Of a stretch of 64,000 bases of DNA, positions 45,669-58,150 are shown in pieces. The stretch is from contig NC_037681.1 of NCBI RefSeq assembly GCF_003255815.1, positions 62,635,690-62,699,689 of the forward strand, written 5' to 3'. Source of the DNA: Theropithecus gelada (taxonomy: Eukaryota > Chordata > Mammalia > Primates > Cercopithecidae). The position numbers and the translations under genes are program-made. The notes beneath the pieces were generated by a model, which made no database searches, was not told the origin of the DNA, and was given only the letters and a program-made list of their open reading frames with translations. Numbering within the stretch: position 1 is the first letter of the stretch; the number at the start of each line of letters is the position of its first letter.

Positions 45669-47096
45669 GCATTTAGTTTTTATGCCTACTTTTATGTCTA
45701 GTCATCTCGCCTACTTTAATCTGGAACTGAACTGTTCCTGAGCCTTTTTTGTTCCTTTTATGACATTGACAGTTTTGAAGATTACTAGCCATTTATTTTG
45801 TAGGATGTCTTTCAATTTGGTTTTGTCTGGCATTTCATGATCAGATTTAGGATATGCATTTTTGGCACATATACTACATAAGTGGTGTGTTCTCAGTGCA
45901 TCATGTATATTATTTTTGGTAAATAGTAAAATTTAAATCACCACAGTGAATTATAATAATTGCTGGTGAGTTTGAATAACACAGTAATCAAGACAGTCCT
46001 GGGTTCAAATTCTGTCCCTACCATTTGCTGATCATATAATCTTGGGTGTTACCTCTGTTTAGCTAATTTCTACCTCTGTAATTGCAGGTAATTTAAATAC
46101 CTTTTGGTAGGTCAAAAATAGTTGCGTATTGGCAGTTTTATAGGGATCTATGTAATATTTATAGATTTGTGAGATGAAATGAGACAATGCATCTGGCACT
46201 GAATATGTGTTCAGTATACTGTAGCAATATATTATTTTTCAGTATAGTTCTGTAAAAATATGTCAGCATGATTATTGGTTACATTATAAAATAAAGTTAT
46301 TTTTAAGTTGGATCTATAACACCTCCTCTATTTGATATTATCAGTTATCATTTGTAGTTTTATAAAAGTAATTTCCAAACACAACCAAAACTTTTATAAA
46401 TATATGTATTTTACAAAACCATATCTATGTATATACATACAACCTCCAAATATATATTAATATAATACTAGATATAACTAGTTTTCATATAAGTAATTTA
46501 AAGAATGTAAGTAATACCTTTAGGGTAATTGAAGTGTCTTAGGGTTGTTTGCCTCTGCACTGAATGACCTAGGACCTTACACTTTCTCACTTATTGGTAT
46601 CTTTTTAAAAATATGATTTTCTCATTGATGGATGAGTTGTCAGTTTCTTGCTTACCTTAGCAGCTCTACCTGAACCGCTTTTTAATTTGTTGCTTTTTAT
46701 TTGCTGTGAATTGGAAAACCAGATTATTTTGGTTCCTACCCAGTTATAATAAACGTAGTTAACAGGCAACTTATGAGGGCCAGAGGTCCTTTTCTGAACA
46801 TAAGTGGTCTTTATACTTACGGTTTTAGTTTGGCTTGTTATGAGGTCTTTTTCTGCTTACTTTCTGGTCTTGGCTCAGTTCTGATGACTTGGCTCTGAGT
46901 TTGGCATAATATAAAATGTGAATTCATAATATTAACCTGAATTCACCTTTGCTTTACTGATGAGTAATTGATTTCCTAATTGTTCTGTGTTTTAGACAAT
47001 CATATTTGAGCTATAGTTACATTATCTTATAGGAAGTTTTTCCTTAAATGTTGCAGTGAAGTTTAGTAATCGAGAGTCCTGAAAATGGCAGTATTT
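45669..47096. other. Non-coding intron with a worn MIR
   Basis: 45975-46215 has MIR words (GTCCTGGGTTCAAATTCTGT, GATGAAATGAGACAATGCAT). 46380-46480 is a TA-rich tract. No gene. Confidence 0.45.
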
Positions 47097-47266
47097 GGAT
47101 ATGAGTATGCTACAATATTGACACTATTGAAACTCAATAGTGTCAAAAGTCAGTTGGATGTGAGTGTGCTACAGTATTGACACTATTGAAAGTCAATAGC
47201 GTCAAAAGTAAGTGGGTATGAGTATGCTACAGTATTGACAGTATTGAAAGTAGGACATAAGTATGC
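47097..47266. repeat. Palindromic tandem repeat, about 59-bp unit, ~2.9 copies
   Basis: Units start at 47097, 47156 and 47214. Each contains TTGACACTATTGA followed after three bases by its reverse complement. The arms match perfectly in unit 1 (47118-47130 / 47134-47146), with one mismatch in unit 2 (47177-47189 / 47193-47205). The palindrome is lost in unit 3. Confidence 0.93.
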
Positions 47267-47671
47267 AATAGCCTACTTTGTGATAGCAGCTCACACTTTC
47301 TATTTCATCTCTTCTTTGGTGGACAGGTACAAATTACATTTATTTACTACCTTTTCAACTCATGTTTCCGCATTTATTCGTTTATTCTTCCTGGCCACTC
47401 TGGGAGGGAGGCCTTATGTCTTCTGAATAAAGGACAGTGGTTTAAGAACAGAAGGTGAATAGATGCAGAGTGAGTATTCAAATTTTGAGATAAATTTTCA
47501 TTCTCAAACCTTCTTTGAATCTGAGTAATTTTGCCTTACATCATTTAGAACCAGATTTTTTTAAAGTTCTGATTTTGTATGTATAATCAAAGAACTAAAA
47601 TTTATTTTTAAAATTTTCTATTTTATGTTGAATGTTTTCTTTACAATAGATTTATTTTGGAAACCTGCTCC
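47267..47671. other. Non-coding intron
   Basis: Nothing recognised. Confidence 0.5.
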
Positions 47672-47976
47672 TTTTTCTTTTTTTTCTTTTCTTTTTTTTT
47701 TTTGAGACAGTCTTACTCTGTCGCCCAGGCTGGAGTGCAGTGGTGCGATCTCGGCTCATTGCAACCTCCGCCCTCTGAGTTCAAGCGATTCTCCTGCCTC
47801 AGCCTCCCAAGTAGCTGGGATTACAGGCACCTCACCTGGCTAATTTTTTATGTTTTTAGTAGAGACGGGGTTCCACCATCTTGACAAGGCTGGTCTTGAA
47901 CTCCTGACCGCATGATCCACCCTCCTGAGCCTCCCAAAGTGCTGGGATTACAGGTGTGAGCCACCGTGCCCAGTCT
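47672..47976 (-). mobile_element. Alu
   Basis: Antisense Alu. GGAAACCTGCTCCTTTT on the left and GGAAGCCTACTCCTTTT on the right form a 17-bp target duplication with two changes. Confidence 0.9.
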
Positions 47977-47988
47977 GGAAGCCTACTC

Positions 47989-48042
47989 CTTTTATTTTTA
48001 TTTTTATTTTTATTTTTTTGAGACAGGGTCTTGTTCTGTCTG
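47989..48042 (-). repeat. (TTTTTA)n plus short Alu 3' stub
   Basis: TTTTTA units (47993-48018) followed by GAGACAGGGTCTTGTTCTGT, the 3'-most bases of another Alu cut short. Confidence 0.65.
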
Positions 48043-48115
48043 GCTTTTTCTTTTTTCTTTTTTTTTTTTCTCTAGACACAGAAAGCCACATAGAACAAAT
48101 GTAAAGCTTGGTAAA

Positions 48116-48219
48116 TTATTATGAAATGGACATCCTTGTAACTACAGTCTAGAACAAGAAGTAGAAGTTATTATGAAATGGACATCCTTGTAACCACAGT
48201 CTAGAACAACAAATAGTAG
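48116..48219. repeat. 52-bp tandem duplication (2 copies)
   Basis: TTATTATGAAATGGACATCC starts copies at 48116 and 48168. A few bases differ (ACTACAG / ACCACAG and the 3' end). Confidence 0.92.
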
Positions 48220-48695
48220 TCACTTCAGAAGCCCCTATAAGTGCCCATCCCAGTTACAGTCTCTTTCCTTCCAAATTGTTACTACTCCTGGCTTTTGTAG
48301 TAATCACTTCCTGTTTCCTTATGGTTTTATCCCCTAAGAGTCCTTTGCTAGATGCTAGAGTTTAGTCTTCCCTTTTTAAAATAAAGTACTTAAAATGCAT
48401 CTTTATTATGATCTAATTGTAAAGGAAAGAGAAATTACAATATATTAAAAAATCACTAATATGATACTAAAAGCAGTTATTTGGAAACTCAAAGCCCTAC
48501 ATAGCTAAAAACATGGTTTCAAAACATGAAATAATTTTTAGACAATTATGTTCGCTTTTCTGGTTTTTTTCCTTTTAACAAATACCACAAAGCAGAAGGG
48601 TACTCTTACTTTCTTTCAATACCGATCTTTTTTTCCAAGATAATATGTTGTATTTCTTCTTATGTTGATTATCATTTGTGCAGGGCTTTTCAGTT
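48220..48695. other. Non-coding intron
   Basis: AT-rich, no gene or named repeat. Confidence 0.5.
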
Positions 48696-48699
48696 TCTA

Positions 48700-48830
48700 A
48701 AACAGATGTTCCTGATCTGATTTAATCCTCACAGCAGTCTTGTAATGTAGGCATATTCTTCTTTCCATTTTATAGATGAGGAAATGATAATGTAACTAGT
48801 AGGTGGTGAAGCTTTGATTGGACCTTTGAT
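48700..48830 (-). repeat. MIR fragment
   Basis: TTTAATCCTCACAGCAGTCT, CCATTTTATAGATGAGGAAA and TAACTAGTAGGTGGTGAAGC. Confidence 0.65.
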
Positions 48831-48969
48831 TAAAAAGGGATTTCCTCATAAATGTTTTTCAAACTTTAGTCATCTGAGTACTACCTTCATGATTTTCCCA
48901 GTCTCTTACAACTATTACTATTTTACTTAATAATTTTATTTAAAATGACTTTTAAAAAACTGATAGACT

Positions 48970-49276
48970 GGCCAGGCGTGGTGGCTCACGCCTGTAATCC
49001 CAGCACTTTGGGAGGCTGTGGCGGGTGGAGCTCCTCAGGTCGGGAATTCAAGACCAACCTGACCAACACGGAGGAACTCCGTCTCTACTAAAAATACAAA
49101 TTTAGCCGGGCATGGCGGCGAGCACCCATAAGCCCAGCTACTTGGGAAGCTGAGGCAGGAGAATTGCTTGAACCCAGGAGGCGGAGATTGCAGGGAGCCA
49201 AGATCATGCCATTGCACTCCAGCCTGGGCAACAAGGGCAAAACTCCATCTCAAAACAAAAACAAAAACAAAAAAAA
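48970..49276 (+). mobile_element. Alu (AluS-like)
   Basis: Complete sense Alu with a CAAAAACAAAAACAAAAAA tail. Confidence 0.92.
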
Positions 49277-49309
49277 CCCAGTAGACTTCATTTAGAACAG
49301 TTTTACATT

Positions 49310-50100
49310 TGCAGAAAAATTGATCATACAGAGTTTCCACATACCCCCAAATTCCCTTATTATCAATATCTTATATTAGTATGGTACATTATAATTTAAA
49401 ACCCAATACTGACACATTGTATTAACTAAAATCCATAGTTTATTAAGATTTTCTTAGTTTTTACCTAGTGCCCCTTTTCCAGGGTCCCATCCAGTTGTCA
49501 TATCTTCTTAGGCTCTTGGCTATGACCATTTTTTCAGGTTTTTCTTGTTTTTGATACCTTGACAGTTTTAAAAGCAGTATTGGTATATTGTAGCAGCATT
49601 GGTATATCAGATATATTGTAGAATGTCCCTCTTTTGGAATTTGTCTGATGTTTTGGGGAGGAAGACCACAGAGGGAAAGCGCCATCTTCATCACATCATA
49701 AGAAATACATGTGAGCAACATGACATCATTGATGTTGTTGACCTTGATCACTGAGGTACTATTTGTTAGGTTTCTCCTTTGTAAAGTTACTTTTCCTAAC
49801 CCCTTTCTGAACTATACTCTTTGGAAGGAAGTCACTATGCACAACCCACACTTAAGAAGTGGGTGTGGAGTTATGCCTCACTTCCTGAAGACAGTGTATT
49901 TACATTTATTTAGAATTCTTTTGTTCTCTTAGATATTTTTTTCAGTCATTTATTTATTTCAGTATGGACTCATGGATATTTTGTTCTTTGGGTTAAGATC
50001 CAATACTATTTTATTTATTTTGTTCAGATTTTTCCAACTTTGGCCATAGGTTGGCTCCTGTGTTCCTTTGACATACTCCCACCTTTTTAAAAATAAAAAC
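49310..50100. mobile_element. Old L1 (L1M-type) 3' region
   Basis: CCATAGTTTATTAAGATTTT, GGGTCCCATCCAGTTGTCAT, GTTTTGGGGAGGAAGACCAC, ACTCTTTGGAAGGAAGTCAC and CAGTATGGACTCATGGATAT follow the order of an ancient L1 3' region. The strand was not settled. Confidence 0.6.
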
Positions 50101-50696
50101 TTTTTTGAGAACTTCCTTACTTTCTGGCACTATAGAATAGTTTTTAGACATTTATTTTAAGATTAAATTTTACACACCACTCAGTAGATAGAAAATCATT
50201 TTATGGAAAATATTTGTTTATGTTAAAAGTTGGTTATGTTTAAATATTAGCAAAATGTTAGAGAGGTATTAGAAACTGAGACTTTCTTCTCAAAGTAATC
50301 AGAAGGTCCATGTGATCTTCTGTCTCTTATACACTCACTGGAGCATCCTGCCTTCTTTGCAACTATAACTCTTTTTAGTATTTGCTTTAACATTGATTGA
50401 AATACCTTATAATGTGGTTGGTGTACCTACCACAGTAGATAGTGTGGGACATATAAAAGTGTGAAATACGGTCTCCTGTCCTGAAGGGGCATACAGTTGG
50501 ATTTTGTTAAGTCTGTAAGCATGGTTGAAAAAAAATCATATAGTGTGTTAAGTACAAAATGGTATGAGTGTGAGGCTTATATGAGTTTAGGAAAGGAAGG
50601 ATTCTGTGTTGAATAGAATAAAAGGAAGAACTTCTTAGAGGTTAAACCCATAGTAGATCCTGAAGGTAGGATATTGGGTAGGGGGTGAAGTCATTT
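50101..50696. other. Non-coding intron
   Basis: No gene or named repeat. Confidence 0.5.
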
Positions 50697-50838
50697 CTTT
50701 TTTTTTTTTTTTTTTTTTTTTTTGAGGCGGAGTCTCGCTCTGTCGCCCAGGCTGGAGTGCAGTGGCCAGATCTCAGCTCACTGCAAGCTCCGCCTCCTGG
50801 GTTTACGCCATTCTCCTGCCTCAGCCTCCCGAGTAGCT
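50697..50838 (-). mobile_element. 5'-truncated AluY, monkey type
   Basis: Long T tail, then the AluY right arm with GTGGCCAGATCTCAGCTCAC and GCAAGCTCCGCCTCC, ending abruptly at CCCGAGTAGCT. The left arm is missing and no clear target duplication is visible. Confidence 0.88.
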
Positions 50839-51265
50839 TCTGATCGGAGACTGAATGAACATTATCTACAGAACAATGAATGAGGAGATTGGCTTGGGTG
50901 GAATCTTGTGTTGCTATAAACTGAAGTAGTCGGAAATTTCTGAACCTGTGGATTAGTCCCCTCTGTAGTTAACAAGTGTGATATGCCTAAAGTGGTCAGT
51001 TCTAATTATGAAAGGACTTGGATGTTTTAAACCTGCAAATAAAATGTTGTTAGAGAGGTTGAAAACTTTATCCTTCCAGGAAGGTTACGTACTTTCTTAT
51101 TGAAACTGTGACATTTAAGTTGGGTAACTTTGTTCCTGTTATTGCATAGTGTGTTGCCAGTGTTCTAAGTAGGGTAAGATTTACCCTTTGTCTTGGTGGG
51201 TAATGTAAACTTAGCCTGGCATTGGCAAACGTAGTATTTTCTTCACAGACACAAAATAACCCACT
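50839..51265. other. Non-coding intron
   Basis: No gene or named repeat. Confidence 0.5.
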
Positions 51266-51592
51266 TTCTTTTTTTAAACATTTATTTTTATTTTTATTTT
51301 TTGAGACAGAGTTTCACTCTGTTGCCTAGGCTGGAGTGCAGTGGCATAATTTCGGCCCACCGCAACCTCTGTCTCCTGGGTTCAAATGATTCTCATGCCT
51401 CAGCCTCCCAAGTAGCTGGGACTACAAGTTCGTGCCACCATGCCTGGATAATTTTTATATTTTTAGTAGAGACGGGGTTTTGCCATGTTGACCAGGCTGG
51501 TCTTGAACTCCTGACCTCAGGTGATCCGCCTGCCTAAGCCCTCTAAAGTGCTGGGATTACAGGTGTGAGCCACTGTGCCTGATCCCCACTTT
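51266..51592 (-). mobile_element. Alu with target duplication
   Basis: Antisense Alu with CCCACTTTC on both sides and a T-rich ATTTTTATTTTTA tail. Confidence 0.9.
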
Positions 51593-51698
51593 CAAATTGT
51601 ATGTAAATATATATAATGGCTTTCTTTAAGCCTTGTGGTACTCAACTATTTTGTAGACTTTTTGATCATCTGTTAAGATAAAAATGTTTTTGTTGTTG

Positions 51699-51985
51699 GT
51701 TTTTTATTTCTTTTCTTTTTTTTTTTTTTTTTTTGAGACGGAGTCTCCCTCTGTCGCCCAGGCTGGAGTGCAGTGGCCGGATGTCAGCTCACTGTAAGCT
51801 CCGCCTCCCGGGTTTATGCCATTCTCCTGCCTCAGCCTTCCAAGTAGCTGGGACTGCAGGTGCCCACCACCTCGCCTGGCTAGTTTGGTCTCGATCTCCT
51901 GACCTCGTGATCCACCCGTCTCGGCCCCCCAAAGTGCTGGGATTACAAGCTTGAGCCACTGCGCCCAGCCAGTTTTTTATTTCTT
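51699..51985 (-). mobile_element. Young AluY, monkey type, internal deletion
   Basis: Antisense AluY (51713-51971) with GTTTTTTATTTCTT at 51699-51712 and 51972-51985. It carries GTGGCCGGATGTCAGCTCAC, CACCACCTCGCCTGGCTAG and AGCTTGAGCC, changes typical of cercopithecid AluY. About 50 bases around the middle linker are missing after GGCTAG. Confidence 0.93.
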
Positions 51986-52564
51986 AATGAAAAATTTCTA
52001 ATTTACTTTGTATTTTACTTTCAAAGTAATGCACGCTATTTGACATTTGAACTAGTGTATATTTAATGTCACCTTTAATGAATTAAATATTATACTCCCA
52101 TATTTTAATAACTATTAAAATTTTTTACTTAATGTTTTAAAGAGAAGGACGGGAAATATATTAAAAGCAAACTTGGCAGTAGTTTTTTTTTTTTTTTTTA
52201 AGCAATGCATGTTTCATTGCATGAAATAGAATATTTTGTTAATGTTTGAGACCATTTAAAAAACCTTCCCTTCCTCAGCTAGTCACTGCTAAAATTCTTT
52301 AATTTATTTTAATTTAGATCTCTTTTCTATCCAATTAACAGATAAAATGGCGTGACACCCACAGATACACCTACTTACTTACTGTGTGTCCACTTTATTC
52401 ACTGCTACAGTAAGGCAGATAGTCCCCTTCATGCTTTTCTGTATCTTTATCACATTTTCCAGTGTTTCTCCCAGGGCACCACAGTACCTTTTATTGGACA
52501 GGGCATGAGAATAGAAAAGTATACCTGTGGATATTTTAAAAGTAACTACTAGAGAAAGAGGAAT
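51986..52564. other. Non-coding intron
   Basis: AT-rich with a T run at 52181-52199. No gene. Confidence 0.5.
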
Positions 52565-52705
52565 TGGCAGTATTGTGTGGTGATAAAGCACTTGACTAAC
52601 AGTCTGAAAGCCTGTATTCCAGTCCTGGCTCTGCCCTGTGTTATGTAATCTTGGAAGTCAGTTTTTGCATTCTCATTTGGGCTATGTGATCTCTAAGACA
52701 CTTTC
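52565..52705 (+). repeat. MIR
   Basis: GTGTGGTGATAAAGCACTTG, GTATTCCAGTCCTGGCTCTG, TAATCTTGGAAGTCAG: sense MIR. Confidence 0.65.
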
Positions 52706-52844
52706 AAAATTATATCATTTGTGCCATGGTTCTGCAAACAAATGAGCATATTAGTGTAACATAGTATCCATAATGAAATATTGGAGTACCTCTGCTTCAG
52801 TTGTAAAAGTGTTATAATCTTATAGCTTTGCCCCCACTTTTTAA

Positions 52845-53280
52845 AAATGTAAACTTTTAATTGAAGTCTAACATAACTTGCAGAAAAAGTACACTCATGA
52901 TAACATAAAACACAAATCACAAAACATTACCAGAATCCCGGAAGCTCCTTAGTGATGCCTTCTGTTCACTACTATTCCCCCTCCCACATCTAAGGGTGAC
53001 CACTCTCTTGACTTCCAACATCATAGGTTAGTTTTGGCTGTTTTTGGAATCACACAGTATGGCTTCTTGTGTGACTTCTTCTGCTCAGCATTATGTTTGT
53101 ATGATTTGTTTAGTTCTAGTTCATTTCCATAGCTGTGGGGAGCTTTATGGATATATCATAGTCCATTTACCCAGTCTCCTGTTGGACTAACCATAAAGAA
53201 AAGAAGTAGTTTAAAAATATTTAGGGATTGAATCTTTCCATTGCATACTTTTGTGTACTGTTTAAGCATTCAGATCGCAG
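52845..53280. mobile_element. Old L1 3' region fragment
   Basis: GAAGCTCCTTAGTGATGCCT, AAGGGTGACCACTCTCTTGA and GCTCAGCATTATGTTTGTAT occur in old L1 3' regions. Confidence 0.5.
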
Positions 53281-54220
53281 ATGTGTGCTTCAACTTTGTT
53301 AGCCTATTGTCTCCCTTTTTCTTTTTCCCAGCAGCCGTATAAATCTTGCCTTGCTTCCTTGACTAGAAAACAGGAATAATTTTCTAATAGTTTTAATAGC
53401 ATGGAAAAAATAAGGGCAATAATTTAATATTTTAAATTTTTAGGTCTAGGAAAGATACAGGAACAGTTTAAATTTATATTTTACAACTGGCTAGAAAGTA
53501 CTTTTGCGTTTTCTTAAAACTGGTATAAAATTAAGGATATTGATTGTTATTTAGATACGTCAATTTAAGTTTCCTTTATGCAATTATAATTTTTAGCTGA
53601 ATGTGTAGGATTTTAAAATTCATTCCGTCAGCAGTTACTGAGTACCTGTTATGTGTGTAGTCAGAGAACTTTGTCTTTTGTGTATATCAAATATTATGGT
53701 AAATGGTGGGTAACACCTGTGTTTTGTGATTCCCCCAATTTTTCCTAACAAGTCAATGAAAACTAAAATGTAGAAGCTTAAAGCATTTTGCTGTTTTAAA
53801 TTCAGTAATTTCTCTGTTAACTCTTTATTAAGACAGCCACTTGGGTGGGAGTCTCAGATCAGTGACAAAATGTCAGGTAGTGGATTCAGTATGAACTTAA
53901 ATAGAAAAAATTTATATCTAATACATTTACTCATATAAATATCATCCAAAGTATAAAAAATTAATGGTTTAAAAAAATGGACTGTTACTTGATGCTTACC
54001 TGAGTTTTTATTGTAAGGGGTTTATATATTTGAATAGGCTAGGCAGTTATTCCTAACTATATAGCTTTTTCCTTTACCTTGTTTTCCTCACCTACTTAGC
54101 CTGGAGTTTACAGCGTTTTTTTTGTTTTGTTTGTTTTTGTTTTTTCCATTTTTTAATTCATTGAAAATGAGTGCTAAAAATGAAGGATTTGGGCTAAATA
54201 TTTAGTGATTAATATACCCT
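53281..54220. other. Non-coding intron
   Basis: A weak L2-like piece near 53625-53665 (CAGTTACTGAGTACCTGTTA) and a TTTGTTTTG-rich tract at 54115-54145. No gene. Confidence 0.45.
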
Positions 54221-54224
54221 TATT

Positions 54225-54730
54225 GATGTATTCTGGTTAAAAAAACAAACACCTAAAACTTAGTGGCTTAAAACAGCAATTTTGTTGTTATATCCAACAT
54301 TATTGTGGGTCAGGAATTTGAGCAGGGTTTGGCTGGGCAGTTCTTCTTTTCCACTAAGGTCACATGGTGATATGCAGCTGGAGGGTCGTACCTTTTGCCT
54401 GTGTAGTGCATTGGCCAGGATGGCTGTGAGGCTAGGCTTAGCTGGGACTGTCAAACTGAGTGTCTGTGGCCTCTGGTATGGTGGCTCAGAGTAGTTGGAC
54501 TTCTTAAAGGGCAGCTCAGTTCTGGAGAAGGTATTCCAGGAAAACAGAGTCTTAGATTCTGCAAGACTTATTCATATCTAGTCTTGGAAGTTACACAACT
54601 TCTGTTGGTAAAAAAGCAAGTCACGAGGCCAGCCTAGATTCAAAGGAGGAACTGACTACCAGTAGGCATGTTTCTTTGGGGTTCATCTTTCGAGACTAGC
54701 TATACTACAAGATCTGTAACTCTGCATAGT
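54225..54730. repeat. Old LTR-like repeat
   Basis: AACTTAGTGGCTTAAAACAG, GTGGGTCAGGAATTTGAGCA, GGCTGGGCAGTTCTTCTTTT and GGAAGTTACACAACTTCTGT belong to a common ancient mammalian repeat, probably LTR-derived. Not assigned further. Confidence 0.4.
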
Positions 54731-54740
54731 AGATATAAAA

Positions 54741-55026
54741 CTTTTTTTGAGACAGGGCCTCTGTGTCACCGAGGTTGGAATGCAGTGGTATGATTATGGC
54801 TCACTGCAGCTTCAACCTCTTAGGCTCAAGTGATCCTCCCACTGCAGCCCCTAAGTAGCTGGGACTACTGATGCATACCACCACACCTGGCTAACTTTTA
54901 AATTTTTTATAGAGATGAGGTTTTGCCATATTGCCCAGGCTGGTCTTGAACTCCTGGGATCAAGTGATCTGCCTGCCTCAGCCTCCCAAAGTGCTGGGAT
55001 TGCAGGCATGCGGCACCATGCCAGCC
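54741..55026 (-). mobile_element. Alu (AluJ-like)
   Basis: Antisense old Alu (GGTATGATTATGGCTCACTG), complete but lacking a long tail. Confidence 0.88.
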
Positions 55027-55594
55027 ATAAAACCATTTTTTAACGGAATGGTATTCAAATCTTATAATTCAAGCTGATTTTCATAAAATCTAACTACCTT
55101 AATATTTTTATGTTCTGTAAAAGCTTCCAGGGTACTCTGCAAATTTATTTCATTTTCTCTTGAAGTGTGTCAGCCTCAGACTAGATTTTTTTTCTGTTTT
55201 ATTATAAAAAATGTTTAAGAAGTAAAAAAAAAAAAAAAAAAGAATTTTGCAGTGAATACCTGAATATCTACCTCTGAGATTTTGTAACATTTTGCTATAC
55301 TTTGGTTACTATATATCTATCTATTATCAACCTGTTTTCTGCTGAATTTAAAAGTAGGTTGCAGGTACTCAGATACAGATTTAAATTACTTTTTCTTCCA
55401 ATCCAAACCTTAGAGGATAGTCAGAAAATACAAAGAATCTTTATTGCTATACCTTCTCCCTTTGAGAACTTTTTGTTTAGAACTTTTAAATCTGCCTTAT
55501 TCATCGCATACCTACCCATTCTTTGGTTTAGTTTTCCACAACTCTTATTCCTGATAGTGTCACTAGGATCTTTGGAAGAAAAGGAGAAACTCAT
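55027..55594. other. Non-coding intron
   Basis: A 19-A run lies at 55224-55242. The sequence after it (TTTTGCAGTGAATACCTGAA, CTACCTCTGAGATTTTGTAA) resembles old L1 3' DNA. No gene. Confidence 0.45.
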
Positions 55595-55886
55595 TTCTCT
55601 TTTTTTTTCTATTTTTTGAGGTGGAGTCTAGGTCTGTTACCCAGAGTAGAGTGCGGTGGCACGATCTCAGCTCACTGCAACCTACACCTTCCGGGTTCAA
55701 GCAATTCTCCTGTCTCAGCCTCCTGAGTAACTAAGACTGCAGGCACCCAACACCATGCCTGGCTAATTTTGGTATTTTTATTAGAGACTGGACTTCACCA
55801 TATTGGTCAGGCTGGTCTTGAACTCCTCACCTCAGGTGATCTGCCTGCCTCGGCCTCCCAAAGTGCTGGGATTACCACACCCGGCC
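55595..55886 (-). mobile_element. Alu
   Basis: Antisense Alu with a short deletion near the 5' end (GGGATTACCACACCCGGCC). Confidence 0.9.
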
Positions 55887-55887
55887 C

Positions 55888-56191
55888 ACTTTTTTTTTTT
55901 TTTTTTTTTTTGAGATGGAGTCTTGCTCTGTCACCCAGGCTGGAGTGCAGTGGCGTGATCTTGGCTCACTGCAGCCTCTGCTGCCAGGGTTCAAGCGATT
56001 CTCCTGCCTCAGTCTCCTGAGTAGCTGGGATTACAGGCGCATGCCACCACACCCGGCTAATTTTTGTGTTTTTAGTAGAGTCAGGGTTTCAGCATCTTGG
56101 CCAGGCTGGTCTTGAACTCCTGATGTCGTGATCCACCCATCTTGGCCTCCCAAAGTGCTGGGATTACAGGCATGAGCCACCAGGCCTGGCC
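55888..56191 (-). mobile_element. Alu
   Basis: Antisense Alu directly joined to the previous one, with a 22-T tail. Well preserved. Confidence 0.92.
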
Positions 56192-57635
56192 TGTTTCTTT
56201 TTTGATTATAAAAACAATCATCCACAATCCTAGTATGAGTACAGCTACTCTCATTAATATGTTACCTGTTCTTTTTTCATTTTATATCTCTGCATTTATT
56301 GCTAGTAATTAAAACATTTTGAATGTGTGACTTTTTAAAGATTATTATAGCCAAACAATGAATGCTCGATATTTCACTGAATGGCTGGACTGCTATTTTT
56401 AACCATGCCAGAACAATTGAGTTGCTTTCCAATGGAGGAAAGCTATTGAACCAAATTAAATACTGCTTATTGTCTAAAATTGGTTATATCCGAAGTTTAT
56501 CCCACCCCTCTGACTCACACCCTTAAGTAAGAGTTTAAAGTGATGAAATGGCGGAGAAACAAAGTAGTTGGAAGGAATAAAGATCTTCTTGGTTCCTGGC
56601 TGACTTTGAAACTGCATAAGCAACAAACAAGGAAGTTAGAAAAAAAATGTAATTTTCAGCTGTAATAAAATATTTTTGTTAAGTAAATTTTCATTTTTTT
56701 AACCAATATTCTGACAGTTAATATTCTCATAGTTGGACTAAATAAATGTTTTATTTAAAGTTTGCCTGCAGATGTAAGCATATTAGAAACCTTTGGTATC
56801 AAGCTCAAGAGCTATGAGATACGTATATTTCCTGTGAATTTTATTTGTTTTTGTAGTAGAACTTCTTTTTGAACTCTAGACAAATTGTAATCTTAGGGAT
56901 ACAGTCCTCCTATACTGAACAAGATTATACTTAACCCATCAAGGCAGTTGAGTCTCTAATTTTTTTTCAGAGAAAGCAATTCTTGATTGTCAAGATTCAT
57001 TCTTCCCAGAATTAACCTTTACTGTAAAAAAAAAATTCTTATATAACCCACATTCTTCATGTTATAGATTCAGTACATTTCTTGTTTGGCCCTCTGTGGA
57101 AACAGATGATTACTGTTTTTCATTTGGTAACTTTAGATACTTGAAACCTAATATTTGTCTTTTAGGCTTTGCTATGTTTGAATTATATTATTTACAGAAT
57201 GCAGACTTAAACATAGAGTTTTCTCTATGGAATACTGTACCTATGAAAAAGATTCTTTCTGAGGATTCTTAAAATATGCTTCTGACTACATTTGGTCATG
57301 TTTGTGTGTCCACATATTCATTGTCTTAATGAGTAGTTAGGTAATTTGAACTACATTTCTTGATTGCTGGAACTGTAGTTTTTAGAGGATATGTCCAAAT
57401 ATCAGATCTGTCAACCAATATTATAACCAAACTCACTAGCAAAAATGGTCTGAATTTGATCTGCTTTTAAATATGGAGATTTACTTTGGGAAAGACATGG
57501 GGAATTTGATCTGGGTGCTGATCATCTCACTTTTGGAAAATCCCAAGGATATTGGATTGATCCTGTGATTGATTTATGGGTCTCAGTCAGATCTGGGGTG
57601 GTCCTAGAAGATTGTATAGTCTGCAGTGAAGTGAG
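56192..57635. other. Repeat-poor intron
   Basis: 1.4 kb of AT-rich sequence without recognised repeats or genes. Confidence 0.5.
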
Positions 57636-58150
57636 CTGTAGAACAGGGGTTCCCAACCCCTCGGGCCACGGACTGGTAGAAACTGGGTCACACAACAGGA
57701 GGTGAGCAGTAGGCGAGTGAGCAAATCTTCATCTGTATTTGCAGTCGCTCCTCATCACTCTCATTACCACCTACGCTTTGTCTCCTGTCAGATCAGTGGC
57801 ATTAGATTTTCATAGGAACACAAACCCTATTAGGAACTGCACATGCAGGGGATCTCGGTTGCTCACTCCTTATGAGAATCTGATGCCTGATCTGTCACTG
57901 TCTTCCATCACTTCAGATGGGACCATCTAGTTGCAGGAAAATGAGCTCAGGGCTCCCACTGATTCTACATTATAGTGAGTCATATAACTATTTTTTTATG
58001 TATTACAATGTAATAATAATATAAAGTGCATAATAAGTATAATGTGTTTGAATCATCCCAGCCCTGCCCCACTGCCCCTAGTCTGTGGACACATTGCCTT
58101 CCATGAAACCAGTCCCTGATATCAAAAAGTTGGAGACTGCTGCTCTAGAG
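57636..58150 (+). mobile_element. MER1 (hAT-Charlie) element, nearly complete
   Basis: 57644-58142 runs from CAGGGGTTCCCAACCCCTCG to AAAGTTGGAGACTGCTG, with MER1 words such as GTCAGATCAGTGGCATTAGA and CCTTATGAGAATCTGATGCC. Both ends are kept, and the flanking octamers CTGTAGAA and CTCTAGAG agree at 6 of 8 positions, as expected for an old 8-bp hAT target duplication. It is nonautonomous with no transposase. Confidence 0.85.
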
